A DNA stretch of 7,313 nt from Anaerolineaceae bacterium (GTDB lineage Bacteria > Chloroflexota > Anaerolineae > JAAYZQ01): contig JAAYZQ010000410.1 in the NCBI GenBank assembly GCA_012514775.1, forward strand, positions 1 to 7,313, read 5' to 3'. The notes under the pieces are model-generated. The model had not been told where the DNA came from and ran no database searches. It worked only from the letters and a program-made list of their open reading frames with translations. Shown one piece after another: positions 7,188 through 7,313 of this stretch; position 1 is the first letter of the stretch, and every line of letters starts with the position of its first letter. The position numbers and the translations under genes were made by a program.

Positions 7188-7219
7188 AGATCATTGGCGA
7201 GTCGATCGCCATTGTCTGA
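7184..7219 (+). pseudogene. 11-codon stub resembling N-terminus of a pterin-binding methyltransferase
   Basis: Reading from the ATA at 7184, the codons give IKIIGESIAIV and then TGA. A start of the form M-x-I-I-G-E-x-I is characteristic of methyltetrahydrofolate:corrinoid methyltransferases and related pterin-binding proteins, which are common partners of corrinoid proteins. A strong AGGAGGG sits at the right distance upstream. Changing one base (ATA to ATG) would recreate the ATGA stop/start overlap typical of coupled genes, with TGA as the DUF1638 stop. I read it as the remnant of a lost methyltransferase gene. Alternatives are chance similarity over a very short stretch, a leader peptide, or initiation at a non-standard AUA codon. 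The match is too short to be certain. Confidence 0.4.
7195..7211 (+). repeat. small inverted repeat (6-bp stem)
   Basis: TGGCGA and TCGCCA are separated by five bases, inside the methyltransferase-like stub. No T-run follows, so it is not a terminator. It may be incidental. Confidence 0.4.
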
Positions 7220-7260
7220 ACGACACCCGCGCGTTGTTGGCCTAAATATCCATTATCCAA

Positions 7261-7266
7261 AGGAGG
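7261..7266 (+). promoter_or_regulatory. ribosome binding site of the last gene
   Basis: AGGAGG (within AAAGGAGGT) lies four bases before the ATG at 7271. It is a near-perfect match to the 16S rRNA tail and shows that the short reading frame running off the window is a real gene start. Confidence 0.85.
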
Positions 7267-7270
7267 TCGC

Positions 7271-7313
7271 ATGTCGGAACAACTGGTAAACTTTATTGCC
7301 GAGATGCAAGAAG
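7271..7313 (+). CDS. start of a gene, possibly a second corrinoid protein (cut by window edge)
   Basis: Only 14 residues are visible, MSEQLVNFIAEMQE, after a near-perfect AGGAGG. The opening resembles the N-terminal helix of the B12-binding cap domain, and the corrinoid protein on the opposite strand begins in a similar style (MSEPEQVPLAQAVADLDE). The position after DUF1638 and a methyltransferase-like stub also suits a corrinoid protein. That a gene starts here is well supported; its family is a guess. It is on the same strand as DUF1638 with no terminator between, so it is probably in the same operon. Confidence 0.5.
   Translation, partial: MSEQLVNFIAEMQE

Overview
The window is GC-rich (roughly two thirds G+C by eye) and densely coded. 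It comes from a bacterial chromosome. No phage, IS or plasmid genes are visible. The mix of a mycobacterial-type transaldolase, an E. coli-like transketolase and glucose-6-phosphate isomerase, and a corrinoid/DUF1638 cluster would suit an anaerobic or facultative Gram-positive-like lineage. Chloroflexota is my best guess, but it is an inference from protein style and not a demonstrated placement.

Left part (1-4702, plus strand): a sugar-phosphate operon of transketolase (5' end cut off), transaldolase and glucose-6-phosphate isomerase. The first two genes overlap by the four bases GTGA. The third follows after 97 nt that hold a perfect 14-bp inverted repeat. Together they form the non-oxidative pentose phosphate branch plus the hexose-phosphate interconversion that links it to glycolysis.

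Middle part (4710-6173, minus strand, convergent with the first operon with only 7 nt between stop codons): a GntR/UTRA-type regulator followed 24 nt later by a corrinoid (B12-binding) protein, probably cotranscribed.

Right part (6174-7313): a 267-nt divergent control region, then on the plus strand a DUF1638 protein, an 11-codon stub that resembles the N-terminus of a pterin-binding (methyltetrahydrofolate-type) methyltransferase but has ATA in place of ATG, and the start of another gene that may be a second corrinoid protein. The control region holds two back-to-back sigma-70-like promoters, each with exact 17-bp spacing. Each is associated with one copy of a 13-bp sequence, GTTCCCTAGGGTA, built on the palindrome CCCTAGGG. 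One copy abuts the -35 box of the regulator promoter and the other lies inside the spacer of the DUF1638 promoter.

My overall reading is that the right half is a corrinoid-dependent one-carbon (methyl-transfer) module. The GntR/UTRA protein would control both divergent transcripts through the twin operators, and the pterin-side methyltransferase appears to have been lost from between DUF1638 and the downstream gene. The substrate is unknown.
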